This document shows, in pieces, positions 14,305 through 15,839 of a stretch of DNA of 15,839 bases (within the stretch, counting starts at the first letter, position 1; every line of letters starts with the position of its first letter). Both the position numbers and the translations under genes were made by a program. The notes under the pieces are model-generated. The model did not search any database and was not told where the DNA came from. It saw only the letters and a program-made list of their open reading frames with translations. Origin of the DNA: Candidatus Halarchaeoplasma halalkaliphilum (GTDB lineage: Archaea > Thermoplasmatota > Thermoplasmata > Halarchaeoplasmatales > Halarchaeoplasmataceae); contig SLLU01000080.1 of NCBI GenBank assembly GCA_007133925.1, forward strand, positions 1 to 15,839. The letters are read 5' to 3'.

Positions 14305-15839
14305 TCAGGTATCTTTCTTTTTGAATGTTTTCAGGGGTTTTTCAGATACATTAGGAGTTGACTCGTCGGGAAGTTTGTAATCCGTTTCCTCGTCATAATC
14401 GAAATCCGTCTCAACCAGTTCTTCTTCCGTTTCCTTTTGGACAGGGTCTTCTCCATCCCTGGTTAACCATAGCACCAGGATCATTACAGCGATTATCAAA
14501 AGGATTATCAACCACCAGTATTCGGAGACAAAACTCGGTTCGGATGGCTCTCCATTTTCTGGATCCACCGGTTCGTCGGGCTCCTCCGGGCTAACCGTTA
14601 CCGTTACCGAATCTTCGCTATCTTCACACCATATCACCAGGACATATGTTCCCTGGGACCCGGATATCCATGTGAAGGTGTCCGTGTGTTCTTGACCGGG
14701 CTCCAGGGTGATACCCAAATGAACGTCCATCTCCATACCTTCGTGTAAAAATTTTATATCTTGGGTGCCCGGCTCATCTCCCGTATTGACCACATTGTAT
14801 GTGATGGATACCTCTTCTCCTTCATCGACTTCCCTGTCAAAGTAGGTGATCTCTATACGGAACCAGGGGCCCGATGGTAACGGTTCCACTGTTATACTTT
14901 TCGAATCGCGGTGATCGTCACTTGATACCATTAAGGTAAAGTTCCCTTCTTCTACCGGACTCCATGTGAAGGCGTCCGTGTGCTCTTCATCCACATCTAG
15001 GGTTATCCCGTTGTGGGTCCCTTCCAGAACACCATCCACCATGAAAACCAAGTCCTGTGTCCCTTCCGACTCACCGATGTTCTTCACGGTGTAATCCACC
15101 GTCACGGTATCGCCCACGGAGACCTGTTCGTCGTAGGATGTGATGGTCACTCTGAAGAATGGCACGTCATCCGGTAGGGAGTTGACTGTTACTGAAACAG
15201 TACTCGACGAGACTCCCTCGTATGATGCGCCCACAGTGTAGTTTCCTGGTTCACTCTCGCCGAACAGACCTCCCGTACCCGCCCCGCTCCATGTGAAGTC
15301 CCCATCATCGTCGGTTATCAGGTTCCCGAAGGCATCGTAGGCAGAAGCCGAGAAGTCTATGCTATCTCCTGAAATTATGGTCTGAGATGTATCGGGACTT
15401 ATCACCACGGAATCCACTGGGCCCGGCTCTACTGTAACTGTTGTTACGGGTGATGTTTCGCTGCCGTAGGTTGCTGTCACATCATAAGTTCCAACGGTCT
15501 CCTCGTTGAACACTCCACTGGTATCCGTTCCGCCCCATGTGAAATCCCCTGACGAGTCAGTTATAAGATTTCCGAAGGAGTCGTAGGCAGAAGCCGAGAA
15601 CGTCAGGTCAATACCTGCGGATATGGTCAGGTCTTGGGAGGGCGTAATGTCCACGGTATCGACAACACCCGGGCTCACGGTGAGAACGGAGTTGTTAACC
15701 TGTCCTTGGTATGAACCGGTGACCATCCATTCCCCTGCGATCTCCGGAGTGTATGTGTTATCGTTCCACGAACCACCCGCCCCGCTCTCCGCATGCCATT
15801 CCGTTTCAGCGCTCACGTCACCCATTTCGTTGCCGTATA
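14305..15839 (-). CDS. Large surface protein with invasin-like Ig repeats, two CARDB domains and a membrane anchor (5' end missing)
   Basis: The frame is open to the right edge; the ATG at 15825 is internal, because the codons before it read YGNE and continue an Ig repeat (compare AYDSFGNLITD and AYDAFGNLITD). Counting from that Met, residues 1-52 are the end of one Ig-like repeat. Residues 53-134 and 135-217 are two more, with DFTW and VTATY/VGASY strands. Two CARDB-type domains follow (about 222-315 and 318-410), with V-x-N-x-G-x-x-x-G-T-Q-D. An acidic, Pro-rich stalk leads to a membrane helix (WWLIILLIIAVMILVLWL, about 433-452), then an acidic cytoplasmic tail ending KTFKKKDT. This is the layout of archaeal cell-surface adhesion or S-layer-associated proteins. 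The binding partner is unknown, and the missing part probably holds a signal peptide and more repeats. Confidence 0.88.
   Translation of the reverse strand, partial: YGNEMGDVSAETEWHAESGAGGSWNDNTYTPEIAGEWMVTGSYQGQVNNSVLTVSPGVVDTVDITPSQDLTISAGIDLTFSASAYDSFGNLITDSSGDFTWGGTDTSGVFNEETVGTYDVTATYGSETSPVTTVTVEPGPVDSVVISPDTSQTIISGDSIDFSASAYDAFGNLITDDDGDFTWSGAGTGGLFGESEPGNYTVGASYEGVSSSTVSVTVNSLPDDVPFFRVTITSYDEQVSVGDTVTVDYTVKNIGESEGTQDLVFMVDGVLEGTHNGITLDVDEEHTDAFTWSPVEEGNFTLMVSSDDHRDSKSITVEPLPSGPWFRIEITYFDREVDEGEEVSITYNVVNTGDEPGTQDIKFLHEGMEMDVHLGITLEPGQEHTDTFTWISGSQGTYVLVIWCEDSEDSVTVTVSPEEPDEPVDPENGEPSEPSFVSEYWWLIILLIIAVMILVLWLTRDGEDPVQKETEEELVETDFDYDEETDYKLPDESTPNVSEKPLKTFKKKDT
14313..14343 (+). terminator. 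Possible T-rich terminator of the leucine-rich-repeat gene
   Basis: Two T tracts (CTTTCTTTTT and GGGTTTTT) follow within 40 bases of the stop. Archaeal termination often occurs at such tracts without a hairpin. They also encode the Lys-rich tail of the convergent gene, so the signal may be incidental. Confidence 0.25.
15336..15600 (-). repeat. 246-base repeat period within the Ig-like region
   Basis: A 19-base stretch, CGTAGGCAGAAGCCGAGAA on the plus strand, occurs exactly at 15336-15354 and again at 15582-15600, 246 bases (82 codons) apart, inside longer similar flanks. It marks the Ig unit length and suggests recent duplication or gene conversion. Confidence 0.75.

Overview
The window comes from an archaeon. 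The left edge holds the first 23 codons of ribosomal protein eL42 (L44e), a family found only in archaea and eukaryotes. Several starts are preceded at archaeal distances by near-identical TATA boxes (TTATAAAC, TCATAAAC). Codon use is rich in ATA and AGG, and the surface proteins carry C-terminal membrane anchors typical of archaea. A Thermoplasmata-like euryarchaeal lineage is a plausible guess, but the sequence alone does not settle it.

Region 1 (1-362): the 5' end of the eL42 gene on the minus strand, then an intergenic stretch of about 290 bases with two divergent promoters. Region 2 (363-8359, plus strand) is the most interesting part. It holds four closely spaced genes: a secreted, C-terminally anchored beta-helix protein; a ChlI/BchI-type AAA+ ATPase with an N-terminal helix-hairpin-helix, a very acidic repeat-bearing linker and eight CxxC knuckles; a zinc-ribbon coiled-coil protein ending in a paralogous AAA+ domain that has lost key catalytic residues; and a ChlD-like von Willebrand A (VWA) protein with a damaged MIDAS. 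The last three look like a ChlI/ChlD machine in which ChlD is split into two genes and decorated with new domains. No chelatase large subunit (CobN/BchH/ChlH) is present in the window, so metal chelation should not be assumed.

Region 3 (8356-13210, minus strand): polX (family X polymerase with PHP domain) and ligA (NAD+-dependent DNA ligase) overlap by 8 bases and form a likely gap-filling and sealing repair operon. Downstream is a coiled-coil protein with a C-terminal membrane anchor and its own TATA box. Its stop overlaps the stop of the VWA gene by 4 bases, tail to tail.

Region 4 (13211-15839): a divergent promoter region, a cytoplasmic leucine-rich-repeat protein on the plus strand, and the 3' part of a large surface protein on the minus strand (invasin-like Ig repeats, two CARDB domains, a membrane anchor and a charged tail), cut by the right edge.

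The repair operon and the ATPase/VWA cluster are back to back and need not be related. The beta-helix gene ends 4 bases before the ATPase gene, so envelope protein and ATPase are probably expressed together.
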